From contig CBDVAK010000004.1 of assembly GCA_965371945.1 (NCBI GenBank), positions 1-31,327 of the forward strand: DNA of 31,327 nt, read 5' to 3'. The translations under genes were made by a program, and so were the position numbers. This DNA comes from CBDVAK01 sp965371945 (GTDB lineage Bacteria > Pseudomonadota > Gammaproteobacteria > Competibacterales > JAHEDQ01). Positions within the stretch are counted from its first letter, which is position 1, and the number at the start of each line of letters is the position of its first letter. The notes below the pieces were generated by a model. That model did no database searches. It saw only the letters and a program-made list of their open reading frames with translations, and was not told where the DNA came from. Below are positions 15,491 through 24,794 of this stretch, in pieces.

Positions 15491-16669
15491 TCAGTCCGCC
15501 TGGCGCCGTAAAAACGCCGGGATATCCAGGTAGTTGTGCCCTTTGCCGCCTGACCCTGCCACTGCTCGCCGAGGCTCGACTGATACGCTTTCCGCACCGC
15601 CCACGGCGATCCGGGAGGGCTCTTCGATCAACTCCGCCTCGATTCGCGGCTCGGGCGTGCTGGTCTGCTTGACCAGGCGCACCGACGAGCGTTTGGAGTT
15701 CACGGCCCTGCCGGCCTCAGCGATCCCGGTTGCCACGATCGTAACCCGCAGCTCTTCCTTCATCTCCGGATCGATGACGGTGCCGACCACCACGTTGGCA
15801 TCCTCGGCAGCCAGATCCTGGACGATACTGCCGACTTCGTCGAACTCGCCGATGGCGAGGTCCATCCCAGCGGTGACATTGACCAGCAGACCTCGCGCCC
15901 CTGACAGATTGACGTTTTCCAGCAGCGGGCTGTTGATGGCTGCCTCGGCGGCATCGCGGGCGCGGTTTTCGCCGGTCGCCACGCCGGTCCCCATCATCGC
16001 CTTGCCCATTTCGGACATCACCGTGCGCACATCGGCGAAGTCGACATTGATCAGACCAGGCCGGGTGATCAGTTCGGCGATACCCTGCACCGCGCCCCGC
16101 AGTACGTCGTTAGCTACCTTGAAAGCATCCAGCAGCGTCATCTGCCTGCCCAGCACACTGAGCAACTTCTCGTTGGGAATCGTGATCAGAGAGTCCACAT
16201 GTTCGGCCAGATCCTCGATCCCCTGGTTGGCGATCTCCATACGCCTGCGGCCCTCGAACGGAAACGGTTTGGTCACCACCGCAACGGTGAGTATGCCCAT
16301 CTCGCGGGCCACCTGCGCCACCACCGGGGCACCGCCGGTACCGGTTCCGCCGCCCATGCCGGCGGTAATAAACACCATATCCGCACCCTGCAACCCCTCC
16401 TGAAGGCGGTCGCGGTCCTCCAGCGCGGCCTGCTTGCCGATTTCGGGATTGGCACCGGCACCCAAACCTTTGGTCACAGAGTTACCCAACTGCAACAGGT
16501 TCTTAACACTCAAACTCGCCAGATGCTGCGCATCGGTATTCGCGCAGATGAACTCCACGCCTTCGATGTCGTGCTCCACCATGTGCTGCACGGCATTGCC
16601 ACCGCCACCACCCACGCCCACCACCTTGATCACCGCGCTATCACCGCAGGTATCGATCAACTCAAACAT
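15491..16669 (-). CDS. ftsZ: Cell division GTPase FtsZ
   Basis: FtsZ is the tubulin homologue that polymerises into the division ring. The 392 aa product has the nucleotide-binding start GVGGGGGNAVQHM, the tubulin signature GGGTGTG (about residues 106-112) and the T7 synergy loop with NVDFADVR (about 210). A short variable linker leads to a canonical C-terminal peptide (YLDIPAFLRRQAD) that binds FtsA and ZipA. The ATG at 16669 has a strong ribosome-binding site (GAGGAGAGG). It lies 43 bp after ftsA, the standard end of the dcw cluster. Confidence 0.99.
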   Translation of the reverse strand: MFELIDTCGDSAVIKVVGVGGGGGNAVQHMVEHDIEGVEFICANTDAQHLASLSVKNLLQLGNSVTKGLGAGANPEIGKQAALEDRDRLQEGLQGADMVFITAGMGGGTGTGGAPVVAQVAREMGILTVAVVTKPFPFEGRRRMEIANQGIEDLAEHVDSLITIPNEKLLSVLGRQMTLLDAFKVANDVLRGAVQGIAELITRPGLINVDFADVRTVMSEMGKAMMGTGVATGENRARDAAEAAINSPLLENVNLSGARGLLVNVTAGMDLAIGEFDEVGSIVQDLAAEDANVVVGTVIDPEMKEELRVTIVATGIAEAGRAVNSKRSSVRLVKQTSTPEPRIEAELIEEPSRIAVGGAESVSVEPRRAVAGSGGKGHNYLDIPAFLRRQAD

Positions 16670-16712
16670 AACGGCCTCTCCTCAATCGCAACTTGAACGC
16701 AGACAGGCACCA

Positions 16713-17945
16713 TTAAAAGTGCCCCTGGAACCAACTATTCATCCTTGCCCAAACAGACTTCATCCCGCCGTCAGCTGACAAATCCATTCCTTTGGGGCTG
16801 TGTAACTGACCAAACAACAGCAGACCCACTCCGGTGGAGTAAATCGGGTTTCGAACCACATCCAGCATCCCCACGACGTGTTGTGGGACGCCGAGTCGTA
16901 CCGGCATGTGGAATACCTCCTCGGCAAGTTCAACCGCCCCTTCCATACGGGCACTGCCACCGGTCAGCACGACGCCGGCGGCAATCATCTCCATATATCC
17001 ACTGCGCTGGAGCTCATCACGCACCAGCTCAAACAGTTCCGCGTAACGGGGTTCGACGACCTCGGTCAGAGTCTGGCGCGACAGCCGCCTGGGCGGCCGG
17101 TTGCCCACACTCGGTACTTCGATGGTGTCGCCCGCATCGGCCAGCTGCGTCAGGCAGCAGGCGTACTTGACCTTGATGTTCTCGGCGTGGTGAGAAGGTG
17201 TGCGCAACGCCACTGCGATGTCGTTGGTAACCTGGTCGCCGGCGATGGGCACAACCGCGGTGTGACGGATCGCACCGTTGGTGAACACCGCGATATCGGT
17301 GGTTCCGCCACCGATGTCCACCAGACAGACGCCCAGTTCCTTCTCATCATCGGTGAGTACCGCCTGGCTGGAGGCCAGCTGCTCCAGATGCAGGTCATCG
17401 ACCGTCAATCCGCAGCGTTTGACGCATTTGATGATGTTTTGTGCGGCACTCACGGCGCCGGTCACCATGTGCACCTTGGCCTCCAGGCGTACCCCGGACA
17501 TGCCGACCGGCTCGCGGATGCCGTCCTGGTCGTCGATCAGAAACTCCTGGGGCAGAATGTGGAGTATTTTCTGGTCAGCCGAAATCGCCACCGCACGGGC
17601 GGCATCGATAACCCGGTCGACATCACCGGGCTGCACTTCCTTGTCGCGAATGGCCACGATGCCATGTGAGTTGAGACTGCGAATGTGACTCCCGGCAATA
17701 CCCGTGAACACCGACTGTATCTGGCAACCTGACATCAGTTCAGCTTCTTCCACCGCGCGCTGTATCGATTGCACCGTGGACTCGATGTTGACCACGACGC
17801 CCTTCTTGAGACCACGCGATGGCTGCGAACCAATGCCGATCACCTCGATCACCCCCTCGGCGTTGACTTCGCCGACAATCGCCACCACCTTGGAGGTACC
17901 GATGTCCAGACCCACGATCAGGTTCCTGTCGAGTTTCTTAGCCAT
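16713..17945 (-). CDS. ftsA: Cell division protein FtsA
   Basis: FtsA is an actin-like ATPase that tethers FtsZ filaments to the inner membrane and signals to the divisome. The 410 aa product shows the phosphate-1 motif VGLDIGTSKV near the N-terminus, the phosphate-2 motif VDIGGGTTDIAVF and the adenosine motif VVLTGGSARMEG. The last residues (SVWARMNSWFQGHF) form the amphipathic membrane-targeting helix expected of FtsA. The ATG at 17945 has GGAG upstream and lies 21 bp after ftsQ. Length and neighbours are normal. Confidence 0.98.
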   Translation of the reverse strand: MAKKLDRNLIVGLDIGTSKVVAIVGEVNAEGVIEVIGIGSQPSRGLKKGVVVNIESTVQSIQRAVEEAELMSGCQIQSVFTGIAGSHIRSLNSHGIVAIRDKEVQPGDVDRVIDAARAVAISADQKILHILPQEFLIDDQDGIREPVGMSGVRLEAKVHMVTGAVSAAQNIIKCVKRCGLTVDDLHLEQLASSQAVLTDDEKELGVCLVDIGGGTTDIAVFTNGAIRHTAVVPIAGDQVTNDIAVALRTPSHHAENIKVKYACCLTQLADAGDTIEVPSVGNRPPRRLSRQTLTEVVEPRYAELFELVRDELQRSGYMEMIAAGVVLTGGSARMEGAVELAEEVFHMPVRLGVPQHVVGMLDVVRNPIYSTGVGLLLFGQLHSPKGMDLSADGGMKSVWARMNSWFQGHF

Positions 17946-17966
17946 CCAGAGTGTTCTCCACCGCGC

Positions 17967-18710
17967 TCAACCCGCATCCTGTTCCGTTGCCACAGCCCAC
18001 CTGACTGCAAAACCATTCGCGTAACGCATATCGACGGCATCGATCTGCGCGGCCCGACCAGCCAGCAAACCAGGCCAGACTCGTTCGAAACGGAGCAGCC
18101 TCTGGTCAAGGTCATGGCGCCCCAGAACCAGTTCGATACCATTGCGCAGCCCTACCCGCCAGGAGCGCCGCTCACTCAGCACCACGGCCTCGGGCTGGAG
18201 CCCGACCCTGGCAAGGCTGGCGGCAATGCCCTGGTAGGCGGTGAGCATGTCCCGCTCCTGACCCGACGGTCCGTTGACCAGCGGCAAATCCCAGAAGGGC
18301 CCGGTATCGGCCACGAACCGAATGCCCCTGTCATCGACCAGCTCCCGATCACCCCAGCGCGCCACAGGAACCCGCTCTTCGACCGTCACCACCAAACGAT
18401 CCGGCCACTGCCGGCGCACCACCGCCATGGCTACCCAGGGGTGGGACTCCAGCTTGTGTCGGACTTCCGCCAGCGGCAGACGCAGAAAGTTGCGACCCAG
18501 ATAGCCACGCAGCAATGCCTGTAGCTCCTTGGCGTCGACCTGCTGCGGGTCTCCGGTCACCACCACCTCACGCAACGGCAGATGCTGATCGGCGGCCAGC
18601 CATGACAGCCCGGCGGTTGCGGCTGCGATCGACGCCACGGCTACCGACACCATCACGAACTTGCGCAGCAAGCGACCCGCCGCGGACCTGGCCGGTGCCG
18701 GGACGGCCAT
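17967..18710 (-). CDS. ftsQ: Cell division protein FtsQ
   Basis: FtsQ is a bitopic inner membrane protein that joins early and late divisome proteins through FtsB and FtsL. The product has a short basic cytoplasmic tail, a membrane segment (about residues 19-37), then a POTRA domain (LPLREVVVTGDPQQVDAKEL onward) and a beta domain containing VVRRQWPDRLVVTVEERVPV. I chose the ATG at 18710, which overlaps the ddl stop by one base (TGATG) and gives 247 aa; a TTG one codon upstream would add a single residue. The length is slightly shorter than E. coli FtsQ (276 aa) but normal. Confidence 0.93.
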   Translation of the reverse strand: MAVPAPARSAAGRLLRKFVMVSVAVASIAAATAGLSWLAADQHLPLREVVVTGDPQQVDAKELQALLRGYLGRNFLRLPLAEVRHKLESHPWVAMAVVRRQWPDRLVVTVEERVPVARWGDRELVDDRGIRFVADTGPFWDLPLVNGPSGQERDMLTAYQGIAASLARVGLQPEAVVLSERRSWRVGLRNGIELVLGRHDLDQRLLRFERVWPGLLAGRAAQIDAVDMRYANGFAVRWAVATEQDAG

Positions 18711-19660
18711 CAATGACGCTCCACGAAGCTGGTTTCGAGGATCCGCCAGACCAGCTCGGGAAAATCCATACCCGCCGCCACGGCTGCCTTGGGAACCAGG
18801 CTGTGATCGGTCATCCCCGGTACCGTATTGACCTCCAGCAACGCTGCCTGGCCGTGGCCATCGAGCATCAGATCGACACGTCCCCAGCCACTGGCGCCCA
18901 CTGATTCGAACGCCTTTAGAACCAATGATTTGAGTTCGTTTTCGCGCTGTTCCGACAAACCGCAGGGACAGTGATAGACGGTGTCGTCGAGCAGGTACTT
19001 GGCTTCGTAGTCATAGAAGCTACGGGGGGTTTCCATGCGGATCAGGGGTAACGCCAGCCCGGCGAGCACCGCACCGGTATATTCTGGCCCGGCCATCCAG
19101 CGCTCGACCAGCACCTCACGGTCGAAAGACGCCGCCAGCCGCCAGGCTTCGAGCAATGCCGGGCTGGCGTCGACCCGAGTCATGCCAATGCTGGAACCTT
19201 CCCGCACCGGTTTGACGATCATCGGGAACCCCAGCGCCACCACCGCGGCATCGAGGTCCGCTTCGCTGTCGAGAACCCGGAAATTCGGGGTGGGCAGACC
19301 CAAGCCCTGCCATAGCTGTTTGCTGCGCATCTTGTCCATACCCAGCGCAGACCCCAGCACGCCGCTGCCCGTATAGGGAATCCCCAGCGTTTCCAGCGCT
19401 CCCTGGATCACCCCATCCTCACCACCGCGGCCATGCAAAGCGATGAAGACGCGGTCGCAACCACAATCCGACAATTGCCGGGGCAGGTTCTCACCGACGT
19501 CGAGCGGGCGCGCATCCACACCGCCGGCAAGCAGTCCCTGCACGATCGCGGCACCACTGTTGAGTGACACCTGTCGCTCCGCCGACAACCCGCCGAGCAG
19601 CACCGCCACCCGGCCAAAATCCCTGGCGTCATTGATCCGGTGTGGGTGAGCACTGTTCAT
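18710..19660 (-). CDS. ddl: D-alanine--D-alanine ligase
   Basis: Ddl is an ATP-grasp enzyme that joins two D-alanines for the pentapeptide stem. The 316 aa product shows VAVLLGGLSAERQVSLNSG at the N-terminus, the HGRGGEDG motif, the ATP-grasp segment FPMIVKPVREGSSIGM and the metal-binding end RVDLMLDGHGQAALLEVNTVPGMT (cut here as VDLMLDGHG then LEVNTVPGMT). It is the DdlB type by position. The ATG at 19660 overlaps the murC stop as ATGA. The frequent gammaproteobacterial partner murB is not between murC and this gene. Confidence 0.97.
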   Translation of the reverse strand: MNSAHPHRINDARDFGRVAVLLGGLSAERQVSLNSGAAIVQGLLAGGVDARPLDVGENLPRQLSDCGCDRVFIALHGRGGEDGVIQGALETLGIPYTGSGVLGSALGMDKMRSKQLWQGLGLPTPNFRVLDSEADLDAAVVALGFPMIVKPVREGSSIGMTRVDASPALLEAWRLAASFDREVLVERWMAGPEYTGAVLAGLALPLIRMETPRSFYDYEAKYLLDDTVYHCPCGLSEQRENELKSLVLKAFESVGASGWGRVDLMLDGHGQAALLEVNTVPGMTDHSLVPKAAVAAGMDFPELVWRILETSFVERH

Positions 19661-21108
19661 CGGAGGTTTCCCGCAAGGTCCCGCCCGGCCAAATCCGCAG
19701 CGGCCTTGCCAATATCGCCCGCGCCCATGGTCAGCAGCAGATCGCCATCGCGAAGCTGGTTGGCCAGCAGGGCGGGAAGATCGTCCAGCTCGCCGACAAA
19801 AACCGGGTCAATCTCGCCGCGGGCCCGGATCGCCCGCGCCAGCGCCCTGCCATCGGCGCCCGCGACCACCGGCTCGCCGGCGCCGTACACCTCTGTCAGC
19901 AACAACACGTCCGCCCTCGCCAGCACTCTGGCGAAATCGTCGAGCAGATCGCGGGTCCGGGTATACCGATGGGGCTGAAAAACCAGCACCAGCCGACGTT
20001 TCGGCCACGCTCCGCGCATGGCTGCGATCACCACCTCGACCTCGCGCGGGTGGTGGCCATAGTCATCGATGAAGATCGCTTCGCCGCCGCCAGGCAGACG
20101 CAGTGGCGGGTATTGCTGGAACCGACGACCAACACCCTCGAAGCTCGCCAGAGCCGCCTGCATCGCTGCCACCGGGACGCCAAGCTCGTGGGCAACACCG
20201 ACCGCGGCCAGGGCATTGAGCACACTGTGGCGCCCGGGCAGGTTCAAGGTCACCTCGAAACTGCCGGAGGTTTCCGGGAGCACCACTCGAAAAATACTCC
20301 GCAAACCCTGGTAGTGAATATCTTCAGCACGCAGATCGCAGTCAGCGCCGGTGCCGTAAGTCAACAATGGTCTGCCGACTTCCGGCAGCAGGGCGCGGAC
20401 CTGGGGGTCATCCGCGCAGAGAACGGCGAGCCCGTAAAATGGCAGGTGATGCAGAAACTCCAGAAATGCCGCGCGCAGGCGGGAAAAATCACCACCGTAA
20501 CTACCCAGGTGATCCGCATCGATATTGGTGACCACCGCCATCATCGGCTGCAACAACAAGAACGAGGCATCGCTCTCATCCGCCTCGGCGACCAGAAAAC
20601 GCCCGGCGCCCAGGCGGGCATTGCTGCCCGTGCTGTTCAGCAGACCACCCACCACAAACGTCGGATCCAGTCCGGCCTCCGCCAGCAGGCTGGCGGTGAG
20701 GCTGGTGGTGGTGGTTTTGCCATGGGTACCCGCCACCGCGATCCCGTGGCGAAAACGCATCAACTCCGCCAGCATCTCAGCTCGCTGCACCACCGGCACC
20801 CGCCGTTGTCGGGCCGCCACGATTTCCGGGTTGCCGGGGTCGACCGCACTGGAAACCACCACCACATCGCAGCCCGTCACCTGGCTCGCCCGGTGCCCCA
20901 CGAACAGCTCGGCGCCGAGGCCGGCAAGGCGCCGAGTCACAGAGTTCTCGCGCAAATCCGATCCGGACACCGCGTAGCCCAGATTGATCAGCACCTCGGC
21001 AATGCCGCCCATACCGGAACCACCAATCCCGACCAGATGGATGCGGCGTATCCGACCCATGGCCCGTGACGGGTCCACCGGTGTGTGGCTGTGTGTATCA
21101 ACGCGCAC
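19657..21108 (-). CDS. murC: UDP-N-acetylmuramate--L-alanine ligase MurC
   Basis: MurC adds L-alanine to UDP-MurNAc, the first amino-acid step of the peptidoglycan stem. The N-terminal Rossmann motif is HLVGIGGSGMGG (about residues 24-35), and the Mur ligase P-loop is GTHGKTT (about 127-133). The central DYGHHPREVE and C-terminal FQPHRYTR motifs are MurC-specific. The start is a GTG at 21108 with GAAGG 8 bp upstream, inside the last codons of murG (11 bp overlap). An ATG at 21060 (MGRIRRIHLV) is possible but has no ribosome-binding site; family members usually carry a short lead before the Rossmann motif. Product 483 aa. Confidence 0.97.
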   Translation of the reverse strand: MRVDTHSHTPVDPSRAMGRIRRIHLVGIGGSGMGGIAEVLINLGYAVSGSDLRENSVTRRLAGLGAELFVGHRASQVTGCDVVVVSSAVDPGNPEIVAARQRRVPVVQRAEMLAELMRFRHGIAVAGTHGKTTTTSLTASLLAEAGLDPTFVVGGLLNSTGSNARLGAGRFLVAEADESDASFLLLQPMMAVVTNIDADHLGSYGGDFSRLRAAFLEFLHHLPFYGLAVLCADDPQVRALLPEVGRPLLTYGTGADCDLRAEDIHYQGLRSIFRVVLPETSGSFEVTLNLPGRHSVLNALAAVGVAHELGVPVAAMQAALASFEGVGRRFQQYPPLRLPGGGEAIFIDDYGHHPREVEVVIAAMRGAWPKRRLVLVFQPHRYTRTRDLLDDFARVLARADVLLLTEVYGAGEPVVAGADGRALARAIRARGEIDPVFVGELDDLPALLANQLRDGDLLLTMGAGDIGKAAADLAGRDLAGNLR

Positions 21109-22189
21109 GCCGCATACCTTCGTCTGCCATAGTCAGCGCAGCGCCGGGCCGCGCCAACGCCCGGGCCGCCTCGGCCATGGTTTCCAGTCGCCAGCGATTG
21201 CCCAGCAATGCGTTGAGCTTGGTGGCCAGGCTGCGAGCGTCAAGCTGCTGTTCCGGCAACAAACAGGCGGCACCGGCCTCGGTCAGAAAACGAGCGTTGA
21301 CCGTCTGGTGATCGTCCACTGCATGGGGATACGGCACCAGGATGGCGCCGATGCCGACTGCAGCCAGCTCCGAGACGGTCAGTGCACCGGCACGACAGAC
21401 CACCAGATCCGCCCAGCCATATGCCTCGGCCATATCAGGGATAAACGCCTCGACCCGTGCCTGCAAGCCGATGGCGGTATACGCTTGCCGCAAGCCATCG
21501 ACAGCACCTTCGCCGGCCTGATGCCAGACCGAGGGTCGATCTGCGCCGTTCAACTCAGCCAGCGCCGCCGGCACGGTCCGGTTCAGAGCGCGGGCGCCCT
21601 GGCTGCCTCCCACCACCAGCAACCGCATGGTGCCCCTGCGGCCGGCCATACGTTCCGCGGGAGGCGGTAGGGCCTCTATCGCAGTACGCACCGGGTTACC
21701 GACAAAACGAACCTTCGGCGAAGCCGGAAAGCTGCCGGGGAATGCCTCGAATATCACCAGCGCCAGCTTCGCCAATATCCGGTTGGTGAAACCCGCCACC
21801 GAATTCTGTTCGTGGATCATCACCGGTACGCCCGACAGCCTCGCCGCCACGCCACCCGGCCCACTGACAAAACCACCCATACCGATCGCCAGCCGTGGTC
21901 GCAGTCTGCGCATTACCGCAACCGCCTGCGACAACGCCCGCGCCACCATCAACGGTGCCTGCAACAGTCTGAACACGCCCTTGCCCCGCAGCCCGGACAC
22001 CTGCAGCCACTCGATTGCGAACCCCGCCTCGGGCACCAGCGTGGATTCCAAACCACCACGGGTGCCCAGCCACACCACCGGGACGCCACGGGAACGGAAT
22101 TCTTCAGCCAGCGCCAGACCCGGGAACACATGACCACCGGTACCACCCGCCATGATCAGCACCGGCGCGGTGTTCGCAGCGGTATTCAT
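21098..22189 (-). CDS. murG: UDP-GlcNAc transferase MurG (lipid II synthase)
   Basis: MurG is a GT-B glycosyltransferase at the inner membrane that adds GlcNAc to lipid I to make lipid II. The glycine-rich GGTGGHVFPGLALAE loop is at about residues 15-29, with the second G-loop GMGGFVSGPGG and the nucleotide motif VVGGSQGAR; VCRAGALTVSELAAVG is also characteristic. The frame is open upstream to 22543, but the ATG at 22189 gives the family N-terminus (363 aa), overlaps the ftsW stop as ATGA and has AGGAGG just upstream. Confidence 0.98.
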   Translation of the reverse strand: MNTAANTAPVLIMAGGTGGHVFPGLALAEEFRSRGVPVVWLGTRGGLESTLVPEAGFAIEWLQVSGLRGKGVFRLLQAPLMVARALSQAVAVMRRLRPRLAIGMGGFVSGPGGVAARLSGVPVMIHEQNSVAGFTNRILAKLALVIFEAFPGSFPASPKVRFVGNPVRTAIEALPPPAERMAGRRGTMRLLVVGGSQGARALNRTVPAALAELNGADRPSVWHQAGEGAVDGLRQAYTAIGLQARVEAFIPDMAEAYGWADLVVCRAGALTVSELAAVGIGAILVPYPHAVDDHQTVNARFLTEAGAACLLPEQQLDARSLATKLNALLGNRWRLETMAEAARALARPGAALTMADEGMRRAR

Positions 22190-23439
22190 GCTGTCCTCCT
22201 GCGGCCACCAGGCGCGGGCAGTGCCTTGGGGCGTGCAGTTCGCTGTCCTGTCGAACCACGCTTGCCGCGACCGCCCTGACGGGACCCTGACGAGCGCAGA
22301 CCCTGGCCCAGCTCCAGATCCGCGCGCAACACTATCGACAGCGCCATCATCATCACCAGCAGACTGCTGCCACCGTAGCTGACCAGCGGCAGGGTGAGGC
22401 CCTTGGTAGGCAGGATCCCCATGTTGACGCCCATGTTGATCAGCGCCTGCAGGCTGAACCAGATGCCAACCCCGTAACTGACACGCGCATGAAACGCCAG
22501 GCCGGCCTGCTCCGCGGCCACGGCAATTCGGAAACACCGCCATACCAGCACCACGAACAACCCCAGCAAAACGGCCACGCCAAGCAATCCCAGCTCTTCC
22601 GCCAACACCGCGAAGATAAAGTCGGTGTGAGCTTCCGGCAGGTAAAACAGTTTCTGCACGCTGTCCCCGAGGCCGACGCCCAAAGTCTCGCCGCGGCCTA
22701 TCGCGATCAGTGACTGAACCAGCTGAAAATCGCTGCCGAAAGGATCATCCCAGGGGTCGCTGAAGCTGGTCAGCCTGGCGAGTCGGTAAGGGGCCAGCAA
22801 CAATGCCAGCGCCAAACCGGCCACCAACACCGTCAGTGTCGTCAGAAACGGCAGCAGCCGCATGCCGGCCAGAAAAACCACCGCGAAAGAGGTGGCCACC
22901 ATCACTCCGGCTGCCCCCAGATCGGGCTCGGCCAACACCAGTGCGGCCAATACGACGATCGGAAACAACGGCCGCAATGAACCCCAGAAGGTGGCCGTAA
23001 CCTGCTGTGGATGGCGCTGCAGATAGCCGGCGATATAAACCACGCATACCAGTTTGGCGATCTCGGAAACCTGCACGTTGACAGCGCCCAGCGACAACCA
23101 GCGGGCACTGCCGTTGACCTCGCGGCCGATACCCGGAACCAGCAGCGCCAGCAACAGCAGGCCGATGGCGATCAGCGCCAGCGGGCCAACGCGCGACAAC
23201 ACTTCGAGCTTGACATATCGATACAGCAGCCAACCCGCCGCCAGACCCAGTGATGCGTAGGCCGTCTGCCGCAACAGATAATGGAACGGGTTGCCGGTGG
23301 CCTGCTGCGCTACGGCCATGGAGGCGGATGCCACCATCACCAGGCCCAGTGCCAGCAGCAGCAACGCGGACCAAAGCAGCAGACGGTCGGGCCCATGACC
23401 AGGATTCACCATCGGCGGAGACGTTTTACGGGGGCTCAC
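22186..23439 (-). CDS. ftsW: Septal peptidoglycan polymerase FtsW (SEDS family)
   Basis: FtsW is a SEDS-family polytopic membrane protein that polymerises lipid II at the septum together with FtsI. The 417 aa product has about ten hydrophobic segments and the family motifs GSARWLSLG, AEPDLGAAGVMVAT and LPTKGLTLPLVSYGGSS. The start is a GTG (23439) preceded by GGGGAGG and overlapping the murD stop (GTGA); an internal Met at residue 10 is an alternative. The C-terminal tail is long, basic and probably cytoplasmic. Position between murD and murG is canonical. Confidence 0.97.
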   Translation of the reverse strand: MSPRKTSPPMVNPGHGPDRLLLWSALLLLALGLVMVASASMAVAQQATGNPFHYLLRQTAYASLGLAAGWLLYRYVKLEVLSRVGPLALIAIGLLLLALLVPGIGREVNGSARWLSLGAVNVQVSEIAKLVCVVYIAGYLQRHPQQVTATFWGSLRPLFPIVVLAALVLAEPDLGAAGVMVATSFAVVFLAGMRLLPFLTTLTVLVAGLALALLLAPYRLARLTSFSDPWDDPFGSDFQLVQSLIAIGRGETLGVGLGDSVQKLFYLPEAHTDFIFAVLAEELGLLGVAVLLGLFVVLVWRCFRIAVAAEQAGLAFHARVSYGVGIWFSLQALINMGVNMGILPTKGLTLPLVSYGGSSLLVMMMALSIVLRADLELGQGLRSSGSRQGGRGKRGSTGQRTARPKALPAPGGRRRTA

Positions 23440-24794
23440 CGCAGCCTCCCCACCAGGGTCGTGAAAACCCGGCCACGCTCGGCGAAATCCCGAAACATAT
23501 CCAAACTGGAGCAGGCCGGAGACAACAGCACGCTGTCACCGCTGTGCGCCAACCGGGTGGCCACAGTCACCGCCTGCGCCATGTCCACGGCACGGTGCAC
23601 CTCACAACAATCGCCCAGGGCGGTTGCCATCTGCCGGGCATCGGCGCCGATCAGTACCGCCGCGCGGGCACGCCCGGCCAGCGCCGCCCGCAACGGCAGC
23701 AGATCCTGGCCCTTGGCAAGACCACCGGCGATCAGCACCAGAGTGCCCGGTAAACCCTGGATTGCAGCCACACTGGCCGCCACATTGGTGCCCTTGGAAT
23801 CGTCGAAGAAACGTATGCCGTCGAATTCACGCACCAACTGGCATCGGTGCGGCAGGCCCGGAAAGGTCCGCAGCGCCTCGATCATAGCCGCGCAAGGCAA
23901 CCGCAGAGCGTCGCCCAACGCCAGCGCGGCCAATGCGTTGGCCAGATTGTGTCTGCCCCGCAACGCCAGCTCATCGCTACGCATCAGCCACTCGCCCTCG
24001 CGTACCATCCACTCCACGCCGGCCCGGGAGGCAATCCCGAAATCCTCACCCCGGGGACGACCCAGCGAGAAGCCGGTTTGGGGACGACCGGCGAGCGCCA
24101 TGGCGCTGACACGCGCGTCATCCCGATTGATCACCTGGACCCCGTGACCGCGGTAGACCCGGGCCTTGGCGGCCGCGTAGTCATCAATGTCCGTATAGCG
24201 ATCCAGATGATCGGCGCTGACATTGAGCACAGCTGCAACCGCAGCGTCGAGGCTGCTGGTGGTCTCCAACTGGAAGCTGGACAACTCGAGCACATAGAAC
24301 CGGGCATCAGCATCGATCAGGTCGAGCGCCGCGGTGCCCAGGTTGCCGCCCACCCGCGCCGGCATACCGGCACGCACCAGCATTTTCCCCAGTAACGTGG
24401 TGACCGTGCTCTTGCCGTTGGAGCCGGTGATCGCCACGACCGGCGCACTCACCAGCCGCGCGAACAGCTCGATATCACCCCACACCGGGACACCACGACT
24501 CACCGCACCGGCCAACAGAGGGTCTGACAGGGGTAGCCCCGGACTCACCAGCAGCAGGTCCGCTGAGCGCAATCCCTGTGGACCCTGTGCGCCCATGAAC
24601 AACGGCAGTTCCGGGTACTGGGTACGGATCTCAGCCAGCCCCGGGGGGCAGTCACGGGTATCCGCGACCGCTACATTGACGCCCAGACTTCTCAGCAGGC
24701 GGACACAGGAAATGCCGGTCACCCCCAGCCCCACCACCAGCACGCGGCCGCTGAGCTCGGTTGGAAGCGTCTGACTGAGTGCCGGTTTGCTCAT
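23436..24794 (-). CDS. murD: UDP-N-acetylmuramoylalanine--D-glutamate ligase MurD
   Basis: MurD adds D-glutamate to UDP-MurNAc-L-Ala. The N-terminal VLVVGLGVTGIS, the P-loop GSNGKST (about residues 124-130) and the C-terminal FDDSKGTNVAA and LSPACSSLDMF motifs are diagnostic. The open frame reaches 25115, but the upstream part lies within mraY in another frame. The ATG at 24794 shares one base with the mraY stop (TGATG), has AAGG upstream, and gives 452 aa, the normal size. Confidence 0.98.
   Translation of the reverse strand: MSKPALSQTLPTELSGRVLVVGLGVTGISCVRLLRSLGVNVAVADTRDCPPGLAEIRTQYPELPLFMGAQGPQGLRSADLLLVSPGLPLSDPLLAGAVSRGVPVWGDIELFARLVSAPVVAITGSNGKSTVTTLLGKMLVRAGMPARVGGNLGTAALDLIDADARFYVLELSSFQLETTSSLDAAVAAVLNVSADHLDRYTDIDDYAAAKARVYRGHGVQVINRDDARVSAMALAGRPQTGFSLGRPRGEDFGIASRAGVEWMVREGEWLMRSDELALRGRHNLANALAALALGDALRLPCAAMIEALRTFPGLPHRCQLVREFDGIRFFDDSKGTNVAASVAAIQGLPGTLVLIAGGLAKGQDLLPLRAALAGRARAAVLIGADARQMATALGDCCEVHRAVDMAQAVTVATRLAHSGDSVLLSPACSSLDMFRDFAERGRVFTTLVGRLR

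Noticed and set aside
19642..21069. Plus-strand reading frame (475 codons) opposite murC
   Set aside because: Antisense shadow of murC; no ribosome-binding site or domain.
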